Positions 7,417 to 15,779 of a DNA stretch of 54,423 bases are shown here, piece after piece. The DNA is from Modestobacter excelsi. Its GTDB lineage: Bacteria; Actinomycetota; Actinomycetes; Mycobacteriales; Geodermatophilaceae. The stretch is from positions 1 through 54,423 of the forward strand of contig NZ_SJEX01000026.1 of assembly GCF_005930495.1 (NCBI RefSeq), read 5' to 3'. Both the position numbers and the translations under genes were made by a program. Numbering within the stretch: position 1 is the first letter of the stretch; each line of letters starts with the position of its first letter. The notes under the pieces are model-generated. The model searched no databases and had not been told where the DNA came from. It worked only from the letters and a program-made list of their open reading frames with translations.

Positions 7417-10074
7417 TCAGGCGTCCTGGCGGAGGACCGTCGCGGGGTCGGCCCGGTCGGCGGCGCGCTGGGCGTACAGCGCGGCCAGCCCGGCGACGAC
7501 GACCACCACGACGGCGCTGGCGGCGAGCGCCGTCCAGGGCACGTCCAGCAGCGGGGTGGGTGGCCGGAGGAGGTCGACGTCCAGCCGGCGGTGGACCAGC
7601 GCCACCGCGCCGCCGGCCAGCGCCCCGCCGAGCAGCAGCCCGGCGACCGACACCCCGCCCAGCTCCACCAGCAGCGAGCGCAAGTGGGCGCCACGGCTGA
7701 GACCCAGCCGGCGCGCCATCACGTACCCCGACACCCGGCTGCGGGAGCGCGCCTCCAGGTACAGCAGCAGCCCGCCGACCGAGATCACCCCGACGAAGAC
7801 GGCGAGTGCCGACAGGTAGCCGAAGGTCCACGTGATGCCCAGGAAGTTCGCGGTCTGCAGCACGCCGGCCGGCTCGAGCGCGCGGAAGCCGACACCGCCG
7901 GCCGCGCTGAGCGCCTCGACCGCGGGCCCCAGCGGCCCGTTGGTCCAGATCTCGGCGGCGCGGGCGGCACCGGCGGTGCGCTCGATCTCCGGGAGCCGGT
8001 CGGCGGCCACCAGGACCATCGCCGCGTCCAGCCGCCGACCGGGCAGCACCCGGGCCGTCGCGACCACCTCGGCCGGCACCTCGGTGCTGCCCAGCTGCAG
8101 CTGCGGGTCCCCGGCGGGCAGCCCGGCGGCCACCACCGGCAGCCGGCCGTCCACCGTCGGTCCGGTCAGTGCGGCCATGAGCTCGGGCAGCGGCTCGTCG
8201 GCGAAGGAGTCGTCCCAGAACGCGGTGCCGGCGAAGTCGGTGGGGTCGACGGCGAGCACCTGGACGTCCTGCCGGCCGGCGCTGTCGCCCTGCCCCTCGG
8301 GTGCGGTCGCGCTGCCCTCGTAGCGGACGACGAAGGTGCCGACCTCGTCGATCGCGGCGGTCGGCGCGAACCGGGACAGGGTCTGCAGCGCCCGGGTGGC
8401 GCCGATCTGCACGCCCACCTTGGCGTCCAGCGTCTTCTGCGCGCTGGCGGTCAGCGTCGCGGTGTAGCCCAGCACCGCGACCGGCAGGGTGACCGCGACC
8501 AGCAGGGTCGCCGTGGCCAGCCGGGCGGCGGCCAGCCGGTTGACGGCCAGGAAGACGGCGGGGGAGCGGCGTCCGGCCCAGCGGCGCAGCCGGGGCAGCA
8601 GCGCGGAGAGCACCCGGCCGAGCAGCACCGCGGCGCCGGCGATGGCCAGCAGCGGGAAGGCGACCAGCAACCCGTTGACCTGCGCGACACCACCGGTGCT
8701 CACCACCGCGTCGCGGGTCTGCAGCAGCAGCCAGCACCACCCGGCGCCCAGCAGCAGCACCAGCTCCCACGGCACGCGGGAGGGCCACCGCGGGGCCGCG
8801 CCGAGCGGGCGCTCGGCCGTCCCGCGGGCACGCAGGCCGGCCACCGCGGCGGCGGCCCCCAGCCCGACCACGAAGGCCGCGACGGCCGTGGCGACCGCGG
8901 CGGAGGTGGCCGACGGGTCCAGGTCGTCGGCCGGACCGAGCCCGCTGGTCAGCAGCCGGGCGGCGGCCCAGCCGACCGCGGCGCCGGCGAGCGCGGGCAG
9001 CCCCAGCTCCAGGGCCGCCTTGCCGGCCAGCGGCACCGGACCGACCCCGCGGGCGGCCAGCAACCGCACCTCGGTGGCCCGCCGGTCGGCCCAGAAGCTG
9101 CCGGCCGCGGCGACGAGGACGAGGGCGAGCAGCGCCCCGGCGACGGCGACCGGCAGGACCGGACCGCGCAGCCCGGACTCCACCAGCTCGGCCCGGTCGA
9201 CCGCGTCGGCCAGCCGGGAGTTGACCAGCCCGTCCTCCGCCGACGCTCCCGGCAGCCCGAGCAGCGCGAACGCCCGCCGCTGCGCCCGGTCCTGCCCGGT
9301 GAGCAGCGCCCGGGCGTCGCTGGCCGACAGCCCGGCGGCGTCCACCGGCACCTGCGCCAGCTGCTGAGCTCCGTACCGGTAGCCGGCCGACACCGCGTAG
9401 AAGGTGTCCGGGTCGGTGGCCAGCGCGAAGGCCGGGGGAGCGGTGTTGGCGTTGATGTCGTTGGCGTAGAGGATCCGGTAGTCGCACCAGTAGGGGCCGG
9501 CGTCGACGCTGAACAGGTCGCGGTACAGGCCGACGACGTCGACCGGGGTGCCGGCCACCGTGATCCGGTCGCCGAGGCCGATGCCGGCGCCCTCGGCGTA
9601 GGAGGCGGGCAGCCACAGCCCGTCGCCCGCCCGCTGGGCGACCACCTGGACGTGGTCGAGAGCGTCGGGACGGAAGTAGACGCTGACCGGCTGGGACGCC
9701 TCCGCACCGTCGGCGGCGGTGACCCTCCCCGGCTCGGCGCCTCGCTGCCGGCCCACCACGGCGGCGGTGGCCAGCACGGGCTCGGCGGTGCGCCCCTGCT
9801 CCGCCCAGGCGGTGACCAGGGCGTCGGTGTAGCCCGGCTCCGCGCGGGGGGTGCCCACCCCGTCCTGCACCCAGCCGGCCTCAGCGCACTGGTCGGCGAG
9901 CTGCTGCTGCAGCGCGGCCGAGCGGGCCGAGGAGAGGAACAGCGGCGCGGAGGCGACCGCGCAGGCCAGGATCGCGCTGGTCACCAGCACGGCGAGGACG
10001 GCGGCGGGCTGGCGCAGCCCCAGCAGCGGCGCCCGGGTCCAGGGGGCCAGCCGCCACAGCGGCGGTCGGCTCAT
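7417..10074 (-). CDS. ABC transporter permease, FtsX-like (MacB type)
   Basis: 885-residue membrane component of an ABC system. A first membrane helix (about residues 24-50) is followed by a large extracytoplasmic domain, then a cluster of helices in the middle (SFWADRRATEVRLLAARGVG is the typical FtsX coupling region after a helix), a second extracytoplasmic domain, and a C-terminal FtsX domain (FGYLSALAVFVGVISVGGLLL, RSRVSGYVMARRLGLSRG). Such permeases act in lipoprotein or peptide handling or efflux rather than import. Its ATPases are the two genes upstream (10145-10831 and 10828-11571), separated by a repeat spacer of about 70 bp. Ends AATVLRQDA, usual for the family. Confidence 0.88.
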   Translation of the reverse strand: MSRPPLWRLAPWTRAPLLGLRQPAAVLAVLVTSAILACAVASAPLFLSSARSAALQQQLADQCAEAGWVQDGVGTPRAEPGYTDALVTAWAEQGRTAEPVLATAAVVGRQRGAEPGRVTAADGAEASQPVSVYFRPDALDHVQVVAQRAGDGLWLPASYAEGAGIGLGDRITVAGTPVDVVGLYRDLFSVDAGPYWCDYRILYANDINANTAPPAFALATDPDTFYAVSAGYRYGAQQLAQVPVDAAGLSASDARALLTGQDRAQRRAFALLGLPGASAEDGLVNSRLADAVDRAELVESGLRGPVLPVAVAGALLALVLVAAAGSFWADRRATEVRLLAARGVGPVPLAGKAALELGLPALAGAAVGWAAARLLTSGLGPADDLDPSATSAAVATAVAAFVVGLGAAAAVAGLRARGTAERPLGAAPRWPSRVPWELVLLLGAGWCWLLLQTRDAVVSTGGVAQVNGLLVAFPLLAIAGAAVLLGRVLSALLPRLRRWAGRRSPAVFLAVNRLAAARLATATLLVAVTLPVAVLGYTATLTASAQKTLDAKVGVQIGATRALQTLSRFAPTAAIDEVGTFVVRYEGSATAPEGQGDSAGRQDVQVLAVDPTDFAGTAFWDDSFADEPLPELMAALTGPTVDGRLPVVAAGLPAGDPQLQLGSTEVPAEVVATARVLPGRRLDAAMVLVAADRLPEIERTAGAARAAEIWTNGPLGPAVEALSAAGGVGFRALEPAGVLQTANFLGITWTFGYLSALAVFVGVISVGGLLLYLEARSRSRVSGYVMARRLGLSRGAHLRSLLVELGGVSVAGLLLGGALAGGAVALVHRRLDVDLLRPPTPLLDVPWTALAASAVVVVVVAGLAALYAQRAADRADPATVLRQDA

Positions 10075-10077
10075 GAG

Positions 10078-10144
10078 GACATGCCTCGCTCCGCTCGGGG
10101 ACTCGTTCCGCTCCTCGCTCGCTGGCGCTCGCTGCGATGCTCGC
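10078..10144 (-). repeat. GAGCATCGC-type spacer repeat (family A)
   Basis: On the minus strand the spacer runs straight from the TGA of the ATPase gene as GAGCATCGCAGCGAGCGCC, followed by AGCGAGCGAGGAGCGGAACGA. The same sequence recurs at 22684-22761 and, tandemly, at 32495-32720. It fills the only real gap between the ABC genes here. Confidence 0.65.
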
Positions 10145-10831
10145 TCACGGGGACCCTCCCTCGGTCACCACGCCGTCGCGCATCGACAGCACCCGGTCGG
10201 CGCGGGCCCAGGCGAGCTCGTCGTGCGTGGCGATGAGCACCGCCGCCCCGCCCCGCGCGGCCTCCACGACCGCGTCCAGCAGCCCGTCGGCGTGCCCGCG
10301 GTCCTGGTGCGCGGTCGGCTCGTCGGCCAGCAGCACCGCCGGGCGGAGCAGCAGCGCCCGGGCGACGGCGACCCGCTGCTGCTCGCCGAGGGAGGCCTGG
10401 TGCGGGTAGCGGTCGGCGAGGTGCGCGAGACCGAAGTCCGCCAGCAGCGCCCGGGCGCGGGGTTCCTCGGTGCCGGCGGTGCCGCGCAGGCGGGCCGGCA
10501 GCAGCACGTTGTCCGCGAGGCTGAGGTCGGTCACCAGGCCCAACGCCTGCGGCACGAGCGCGAGGTCCCGCCAGCCGAAGGTGTCCGGGCGGCGGTCGCC
10601 CAGCGGCCCGAGGTAGCGCAGCTCGCCGGCGTCGGCGGTCTCCCACCCGCAGAGCAGGGCCAGCAGCGTGCTCTTGCCCGAGCCGGACGGGCCGACGAGC
10701 GCCACGAACTCCCCGGAGTCCACCCGCAGGTCCACCCCGGCGAGGGCGGAGACGGTCTCCACGCCGCGGGGATAGCACTTGACCAGCCCCCGGCCGACCA
10801 GCCCGCCGGACGGTTGCACCCGCTCGGTCAC
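10145..10831 (-). CDS. ABC transporter ATP-binding protein (MacB/LolD-like)
   Basis: 228 residues. Walker A is GPSGSGKST (about residues 47-55), Walker B LLADEP, and the switch His lies in IATHDE. The signature is odd: ASLGEQQR where LSGGEQQR is expected, so the second and third signature positions deviate, and the D-loop reads AHQD rather than xxLD. It may be the weaker half of an asymmetric ATPase pair with the gene just upstream, whose signature is canonical. GTG start overlaps the upstream stop by 4 bp (GTGA), implying translational coupling. Confidence 0.9.
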   Translation of the reverse strand: MTERVQPSGGLVGRGLVKCYPRGVETVSALAGVDLRVDSGEFVALVGPSGSGKSTLLALLCGWETADAGELRYLGPLGDRRPDTFGWRDLALVPQALGLVTDLSLADNVLLPARLRGTAGTEEPRARALLADFGLAHLADRYPHQASLGEQQRVAVARALLLRPAVLLADEPTAHQDRGHADGLLDAVVEAARGGAAVLIATHDELAWARADRVLSMRDGVVTEGGSP

Positions 10832-11571
10832 GGCACCAGCCGGCCGTGGTCGAGCCGCACGAAGCCGTCGGCGATGGCCATCACCCGGGGGTCGTGCGAG
10901 GAGAGCACGAAGCCCACGCCGGCCGCGGCGAGGTCCTCCATGGCGGTCAGCACCCGCTCGGCGGCGGCGGTGTCCAGCTCGGCGGTGGGCTCGTCAGCGA
11001 CGACCAGCGCCGGGTCGCCGACGACGCCGCAGGCCACCGCCAGCCGCTGCTGCTCCCCGCCGGAGAGCTGCCCGGGCAGGTGGTCGGCGCGCTCCTGCAG
11101 GCCGAGCCGGTCCAGCAGGTCCAGCGCTGCCGTCGCGGTCACCGGGGCGCCGCGCAGCGAGGCGGCGAGCCGGACCTGGGCGACGGCGTCCAGGTAGGGG
11201 AGCAGGTTCTCGCCCGGCCGCTGGAACAGGTAGGCGACCTGGCGCTGCCGCAGCCGACGGCGGGCCCGGGGGCGCAGCCGGTCCACCCGCTGCCCGGCGA
11301 CGAGCACCTCGCCGGCGTCGGGGGAGTCGATGCAGGCCAGCAGCCGCAGCAGCGAGGACTTGCCCGACCCGGACGGCCCGACCACCACGGTCACCCGGGC
11401 GCGCGGGATCGCCAGGGTGACGTCGACCAGCGCGGGGACCGACTCGGTCGCCGTCCGGTAGGTCTTCTCCACGCCGCGGCACACGGCGGCGGGAGCGGTG
11501 TCGGCCGCGGGGGCGAAGACCGGGGCGGACAGCGGGTCCTCGGCGAACCGGAAGCCCTCGGCGCTGGTCAT
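10828..11571 (-). CDS. ABC transporter ATP-binding protein (MacB/LolD-like)
   Basis: 247 residues with intact motifs: Walker A GPSGSGKSS, signature LSGGEQQRLAVA, Walker B LVVADEPTAELD and switch His in LSSHDPRV. The N-terminal extension of about 30 residues before the strand CRGVEKTYRTATESVPAL is unusual but rich in Ala/Pro and probably disordered. It is translationally coupled to the second ATPase. It starts 11 bp after the tetR stop, so the two ABC systems may be one transcriptional unit. I infer that this canonical ATPase and the degenerate one form a heterodimer on the 885-residue permease. Confidence 0.9.
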   Translation of the reverse strand: MTSAEGFRFAEDPLSAPVFAPAADTAPAAVCRGVEKTYRTATESVPALVDVTLAIPRARVTVVVGPSGSGKSSLLRLLACIDSPDAGEVLVAGQRVDRLRPRARRRLRQRQVAYLFQRPGENLLPYLDAVAQVRLAASLRGAPVTATAALDLLDRLGLQERADHLPGQLSGGEQQRLAVACGVVGDPALVVADEPTAELDTAAAERVLTAMEDLAAAGVGFVLSSHDPRVMAIADGFVRLDHGRLVP

Positions 11572-11582
11572 CGACGGGCAGC

Positions 11583-12221
11583 CTAGAGGTCGGTGGCGGC
11601 CCTGCCCGGCAGGTCGACCTGGCCGGTGAGGTAGCGCTGCACGGTGGGGCCGACGGCCGCGACGAGCTCGTCCGCCGACGCCGACGCCAGCGGTTCGACC
11701 TGCAGCACGTAGCGGGTCATCACCACCCCGATCAGCTGGGAGGCGACCAGCGACCCGCGGGCCTCCGCCTCGGCGGCCGGGAGGTCCAGCGTGCCGACCA
11801 CCCGGCGCAGCACCTGGGCGACGAGGAACTCGCGGAGCAGCCGGGCGGTCCACTCGTTGCTCACCGCCGAGCGCACCAGCGCCAGGCCGGCGGCGCGGGT
11901 GGGGCCGTCCCAGACCTTCACCAGCAACCGGACGACGTTGGCGCCGAGCTGGTCCGGCCCGCCGGCCAGCGCCTCCGGCAGCAGCTCCTCCGGGTCGGCC
12001 GGAGCCTCGATCGCGGCGAGGAAGAGCTTGTCCTTGCTGCCGAAGTAGTGGTGCACGAGGGCCGGGTCGACCCCGGCGTCGGCGGCGATCACCCGGATCG
12101 ACGCGCCGTCGAACCCGCGCTCGGCGAAGGCGGTGCGCGCCGCGGCGAGCACCGCCTCCCGCGTGCCGGGGTTGCCGGGGCGCCGGCCGCTGGGGCGGGC
12201 GCGGCGTGCGGGCTGGCTCAG
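11583..12221 (-). CDS. TetR family transcriptional regulator
   Basis: 212 residues. The N-terminal helix-turn-helix is clear: TREAVLAAARTAFAERGF, DGASIRVIAADAGVDPALVH, then HYFGSKDKLFLAAI. The start is unusual. The natural N-terminus MSQPARRARPSGRRPG begins at CTG 12221, which overlaps the TGA of the preceding permease (CTGA) and has a strong GGAGGAGG five bases upstream; the nearest other in-frame start, GTG 12302, would add an Arg-rich tail that merely copies permease DNA in another frame. As third gene of the ATPase-permease-tetR operon it probably autoregulates through the operator at 13733-13752. Confidence 0.9.
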   Translation of the reverse strand: MSQPARRARPSGRRPGNPGTREAVLAAARTAFAERGFDGASIRVIAADAGVDPALVHHYFGSKDKLFLAAIEAPADPEELLPEALAGGPDQLGANVVRLLVKVWDGPTRAAGLALVRSAVSNEWTARLLREFLVAQVLRRVVGTLDLPAAEAEARGSLVASQLIGVVMTRYVLQVEPLASASADELVAAVGPTVQRYLTGQVDLPGRAATDL

Positions 12222-12985
12222 CTGGTCCTCCTCCGCAGGGTGGCCGCCGCCAGCCCGAGGGCCAGCAGCGCGGCGCCGGCGACGACGCCGACGTCGGTCC
12301 ACATGGTGCCCGTCGCCTCCGTCGAGCGACCGACCTCCTGCAGGGCCTCGACGGCGTAGGTGAGCGGGAGGGCGTCGCTGACCACCTGCAGCCAGCCGGG
12401 CAGCTGCTCGCGCGCCACCAGCAGCCCGCAGAGGAAGAACTGCGGCAGCACGACGACCGGCATGAACTGCACGGCCTGGAACTCGCTGCGGGCGAAGGCG
12501 CTCGCCAGCAGCCCCAGCGCCACCCCCAGCACGGCGTCGACGACGGCGATCAGGACGACGAGCGCGAGCGGACCGGCGACGTCCAGGCCGTAGAGCGTCG
12601 TCGCCACGGTCACGGTGACCACAGCCTGCAGCGCGGCGGCCAGCCCGAACGCGGCGCCGTAGCCGAGCAGCAGGTCGGGGCGGGAGAGCGGCGTGGTGAG
12701 CAGCCGCTCGAGCGTCCCGGAGGTGCGCTCGCGGAGCATCGCGATGCTGGTCACCAGGAACATCACCACGAACGGGAAGACGCCGAGCATGATCAGCCCG
12801 ACCCGGTCGAAGGTGTCCGGCTGACCGGGTCGGGCCGGGACGTCGGACCAGATCAGGTAGAGCAGCCCGAGCAGGGCGCTGGGCAGCACCAGCAGCATCG
12901 CCACCGTGCGGTGGTCGTGGGCGAGCTGGCGCAGCACCCGGCCTGCCGTGGCGGTGGTCAGCGCGGGGCTGAGGGTGGTCGTCAC
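12218..12985 (-). CDS. ABC-2 type transporter permease
   Basis: 255 residues, six predicted membrane helices, with the ABC-2 motif FVVMFLVTSIAMLRERTSGT followed by LERLLTTPLSRPDLLLGY. The late segment VVVLPQFFLCGLLVAREQLP and ALPLTYAVEAL are also typical. It should form the channel for the ATPase encoded immediately upstream; GTG start and upstream stop overlap by 4 bp. Daunorubicin/antibiotic-type export is the usual role; with a co-encoded TetR regulator, ligand-induced efflux is likely. Substrate unknown. Confidence 0.9.
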   Translation of the reverse strand: MTTTLSPALTTATAGRVLRQLAHDHRTVAMLLVLPSALLGLLYLIWSDVPARPGQPDTFDRVGLIMLGVFPFVVMFLVTSIAMLRERTSGTLERLLTTPLSRPDLLLGYGAAFGLAAALQAVVTVTVATTLYGLDVAGPLALVVLIAVVDAVLGVALGLLASAFARSEFQAVQFMPVVVLPQFFLCGLLVAREQLPGWLQVVSDALPLTYAVEALQEVGRSTEATGTMWTDVGVVAGAALLALGLAAATLRRRTS

Positions 12986-13704
12986 GCCGCCACCTCCTCG
13001 GTCTCGCGCACCAGGGAGAGGAAGGCCTCTTCCAGGTCGTCGGTACCGGTGCGGGTGCGCAGCTCGGCGGGCGTGGAGTCGCTGAGCAGCCGGCCCTCGC
13101 GGAGCAGCAGCAGCCGGTCGCAGCGACCGGCCTCGTCCATCACGTGGCTGGAGACGACCAGCGTCGTCCCGGCGTCGGCGAGGGCGTGGAAGCGGCTCCA
13201 CAGCTCGACCCGCAGCACCGGGTCGAGGCCGACGGTCGGCTCGTCCAGCACCAGCAGCTCCGGTTCGCCGACCAGCGCGCAGGCCAGCGACGCGCGCCCG
13301 CGCTGACCGCCGGAGAGCTCCTCGACCAGCTGGCCGGCGGCGTCGGCGAGGCCGACGTCGGCGATCGCCGCGTCGGCGGCTGCGGCTCCCCGGCCGTACA
13401 GGGCGGCGAAGTAGCGGGCGTTCTCCCGGACGGTGAGGTCGGCGTACACGCTCGGGGCCTGGGTGACGTAGCCGACCCGCGAGCGCAGCTCCGCCGAACC
13501 GGCCGGTCGGCCCAGCACGGTGACCGACCCCGAGCGCACCTGCTGCACGCCGACGATCGCGCGCATCAGGGTGCTCTTCCCGCTCCCGCTCGGCCCCAGC
13601 AGGCCGGTGACCTGACCGGGCGGGACGGTGCAGCCCACCTCGTGCAGGACCCGGCGCGCCCCGCGGTGCACGACCAGGTCGGTGACGGTGACAGCGGCGT
13701 CCAT
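12982..13704 (-). CDS. ABC transporter ATP-binding protein (drug export type)
   Basis: 240 residues with Walker A GPSGSGKST, signature LSGGQRGRASLA, Walker B LLVLDEPTVGLD and switch His SSHVMDEA; the C-terminal tail LEEAFLSLV is typical of the DrrA/CcmA-like group. ATG 13704 is preceded by GGAGG at the right distance; a GTG 12 bp further upstream is less likely. First gene of the operon, with a clear promoter/operator region upstream (13733-13767). Partner of the ABC-2 permease. Confidence 0.92.
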   Translation of the reverse strand: MDAAVTVTDLVVHRGARRVLHEVGCTVPPGQVTGLLGPSGSGKSTLMRAIVGVQQVRSGSVTVLGRPAGSAELRSRVGYVTQAPSVYADLTVRENARYFAALYGRGAAAADAAIADVGLADAAGQLVEELSGGQRGRASLACALVGEPELLVLDEPTVGLDPVLRVELWSRFHALADAGTTLVVSSHVMDEAGRCDRLLLLREGRLLSDSTPAELRTRTGTDDLEEAFLSLVRETEEVAA

Positions 13705-13732
13705 GACGACCTCCACAACTCAACGAGTGGTG

Positions 13733-13752
13733 AACTCAACGCTAGATGAGTT
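13733..13752. promoter_or_regulatory. Likely TetR operator
   Basis: AACTCA (13733-13738) and TGAGTT (13747-13752) form an inverted repeat over 20 bp that covers the -10 of the ABC-tetR promoter; a third AACTCA lies at 13717-13722. Position and symmetry fit binding by the co-encoded TetR repressor. Confidence 0.55.
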
Positions 13753-13767
13753 GCACGGATCGGGCAA
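13739..13767 (-). promoter_or_regulatory. Promoter of the ABC-tetR operon
   Basis: Minus strand: TTGCCC (13767-13762), 17-bp spacer, TAGCGT (13744-13739). Transcription would begin near 13732, about 28 bases before the ATG at 13704. Confidence 0.55.
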
Positions 13768-13825
13768 GACCCCGGTGCGGCGGAGCGGGCTCAGGGTGCG
13801 GCGGTGCCGGCCCGGAGGAACGCGG

Positions 13826-14683
13826 TCACGCGGACGTCGGTCGGGCCTGCCGGCGTCGGACCGCGTCGAGCAGCGCGATGAGCGCCAGCGGGACCACCGA
13901 CCAGAGCCCGAGGACCCACAGCGCACGGGTCACGCCGTCGCCGTCGAAGTAGGTGGCGCCGCGCAGCGCCCGCACGGCGACCCCGGGCGGGAGGACCTCC
14001 GCCAGCGGGTGCAGCCACGGCGGCAGGTACTCGGCGGGGAGGTTGCCCGTGCTGGTGGCGTTGCCGAGGACGACAGGCCCAGCGAGGTGACGAAGGTGCC
14101 GGCCGACCCGATGGACCGCGGAGTAGGACTGGATGCCGAACAGGAAGCCGCCGAGCACCACCCCGAAGGAGCCGTAGAAGATCCCCAGGCCGCGCGTGTC
14201 ACCGGGAGCCAGCGGCCGCAGGTCCTCGGCCTGCAGCTGCCCGCCGGCCTGCTGGGCGAGCGGGCTGAACGCCTGGGTCACCGTCATGGTCACGCCCTGG
14301 CCGTTGGCGCCGGCGGAGAGCAGCCGCGCGGGCGGGCCGGGCAGGAAGGCGGCGTACACGTCCCGCTGCAGGACGGCGGCGCGGGCGGCCGCCTCGTCGG
14401 TCAGCCGGGCGACGGCGAACTCGCCCGGGGCGGCCCGGTCCAGCGCGGTGCGCACCTGGTCGACCTGCGCCGCGCTGCCGACGACGCCGACCGGCAGGTC
14501 GTGCGGTACCGCCGCGTGGAAGGCGTCCAGGAAGACGACCACGAACGCCAGGCCGATCAGCGTCGCCACCAGCGCCGGGACCAGGACCCCGCGGGCCAGC
14601 GCAGCGACGGCTGAACCCTCCGACCGCTGGGTCTCCACGCCGGCCTCCGCCGGGCCGGGTGGGGGGCTGAAGCCGCCGGGCAC
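13826..14683 (-). CDS. YhgE/Pip-like (ABC-2 superfamily) membrane protein, apparently damaged
   Basis: 285 residues. An N-terminal helix (about 28-52), an extracytoplasmic stretch, and the helix LGIFYGSFGVVLGGFLFGIQ match this family, as does LGNATSTGNLPAEYLPPWLHP. As I recall the family, homologues have about 350-400 residues with several helices between those two blocks; here only about 20 residues remain. Within that stretch a different minus-strand frame reads GTFVTSLGL, the sequence expected before VVLGNATS, so two compensating single-base changes flank it (about 14060-14105). I read it as a gene with an internal deletion plus a +1/-1 pair, still open but probably non-functional. GTG 14683 has a GAGGAG upstream. 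Confidence 0.6.
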   Translation of the reverse strand: MPGGFSPPPGPAEAGVETQRSEGSAVAALARGVLVPALVATLIGLAFVVVFLDAFHAAVPHDLPVGVVGSAAQVDQVRTALDRAAPGEFAVARLTDEAAARAAVLQRDVYAAFLPGPPARLLSAGANGQGVTMTVTQAFSPLAQQAGGQLQAEDLRPLAPGDTRGLGIFYGSFGVVLGGFLFGIQSYSAVHRVGRHLRHLAGPVVLGNATSTGNLPAEYLPPWLHPLAEVLPPGVAVRALRGATYFDGDGVTRALWVLGLWSVVPLALIALLDAVRRRQARPTSA

Positions 14684-14717
14684 GCGGGGTCTCCTCGGGG
14701 TCGGGGTGACAGGCGCG

Positions 14718-14745
14718 CAGCGTCAGGCGGGCAGCGTCAGGCGGG
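14718..14745. repeat. 14-bp tandem duplication
   Basis: CAGCGTCAGGCGGG occurs twice in direct succession and carries the stop codon of the adjacent FAD protein in its second copy, so the stop codon has been duplicated. Confidence 0.5.
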
Positions 14746-15684
14746 CAGGTCGCCGGCCAGCGACCGGCCGAGCGCGTCGCCGGAGCGCCAGGCGCTCTCC
14801 ACCTTCGACGGTGCGCACCAGCCGTCGCCGCACCGGCCGATCCCGTCGTCCAGGGCGAAGGGGGCCTCGCGGGGCGCGGTGGGCTTGGCGAAGGTCCAGC
14901 GGTGCGCGTGGGCCCACCCCGGGTCGGCGTCGATGCCCAGCAGCGCGCGGACCGCCGCCGTCACCGCCGGGACGGCGTGGTCGGGGTCGTCGAGGTGCTC
15001 GGCCGCGAAGGCCGGGGTGGTGTGGGCGACGAGCACCGGGGCGGCGTCGCCCCGCCGGTCGCCGTCGTCGGCCACCCACTCGAGCACGGGGGAGCCGTGC
15101 ACGAAGACGCCGTGCAGGTCGGCGGGCCAGCGCCGGTCCGGCCAGCCCAGCGCGACGGCCAGCGAGGGCTGCCAGCCCGCGTCCGGGACGTCGTCCGAGG
15201 CCAGCAGCCGGGCCGCCTGCGGATCGGGCATGGCCAGCACCACCGCGGCCACCGCCTCGCCGTCCACCTGCGGTCCGCGGGTCACCTCGGTGACAGCGCG
15301 GCCGAGCTCGACGTCCAGCCCGGTGGCGAGGTCGACGACCAGGCTGCGCAGCCCGCCGGGGGTGCCGTAGCGGACCGGGCCGGAGGTCGTCCGCTCGATG
15401 CCGCCGGGCCCGGCGACCGCGAACGTGTCGGTCCACGGCCGGGCCAGCCCGCGCCGCACCCAGTCCTCGACGACCGGCGCGAACGCCGAGCCCTCGCCCG
15501 CGGTCAGGTAGGAGGCGCCAAGGTCGACCGGCCGGCCGTGCAGGGTCCGGCCGCCCATCCGCCCGCCGAGCCGGCGTCCGCGGTCGACCAGCCGCACCCG
15601 GGCGCCCCGGTCGGCCAGGGCCCGGGCGCAGGCCACCCCGGAGATCCCGCCACCGACGACGACCGTGCTGCGTGCGCTGTCCAC
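14737..15684 (-). CDS. FAD-dependent NAD(P)-binding amine oxidoreductase (renalase-like)
   Basis: 315 residues. The dinucleotide-binding motif VVVGGGISGVACARALADRG is at the N-terminus, followed by the second FAD motif LGGRMGGRTLHG and a C-terminal FAD segment ending in WRSGDALGRSLAG. Organisation and size resemble the renalase/MSMEG-type small amine oxidase family; substrate unknown. GTG 15684 puts the motif at residue 6; a GTG seven codons earlier is an alternative. It is divergent from the RNA methyltransferase with about 95 bp between them. Confidence 0.85.
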   Translation of the reverse strand: MDSARSTVVVGGGISGVACARALADRGARVRLVDRGRRLGGRMGGRTLHGRPVDLGASYLTAGEGSAFAPVVEDWVRRGLARPWTDTFAVAGPGGIERTTSGPVRYGTPGGLRSLVVDLATGLDVELGRAVTEVTRGPQVDGEAVAAVVLAMPDPQAARLLASDDVPDAGWQPSLAVALGWPDRRWPADLHGVFVHGSPVLEWVADDGDRRGDAAPVLVAHTTPAFAAEHLDDPDHAVPAVTAAVRALLGIDADPGWAHAHRWTFAKPTAPREAPFALDDGIGRCGDGWCAPSKVESAWRSGDALGRSLAGDLPA

Positions 15685-15779
15685 GCCGCCGATCCTGCGG
15701 GGCACGACGTGATCGCGCGCGGCGAGCCCCGCGGGCCGGTCCTGGGGGAGGGGCGGCGGCCGGGCGAGGGCCGGCGGGG

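Noticed and set aside
7045-10236. 1063-codon plus-strand open frame
   Set aside because: Antisense shadow of the FtsX-type permease.
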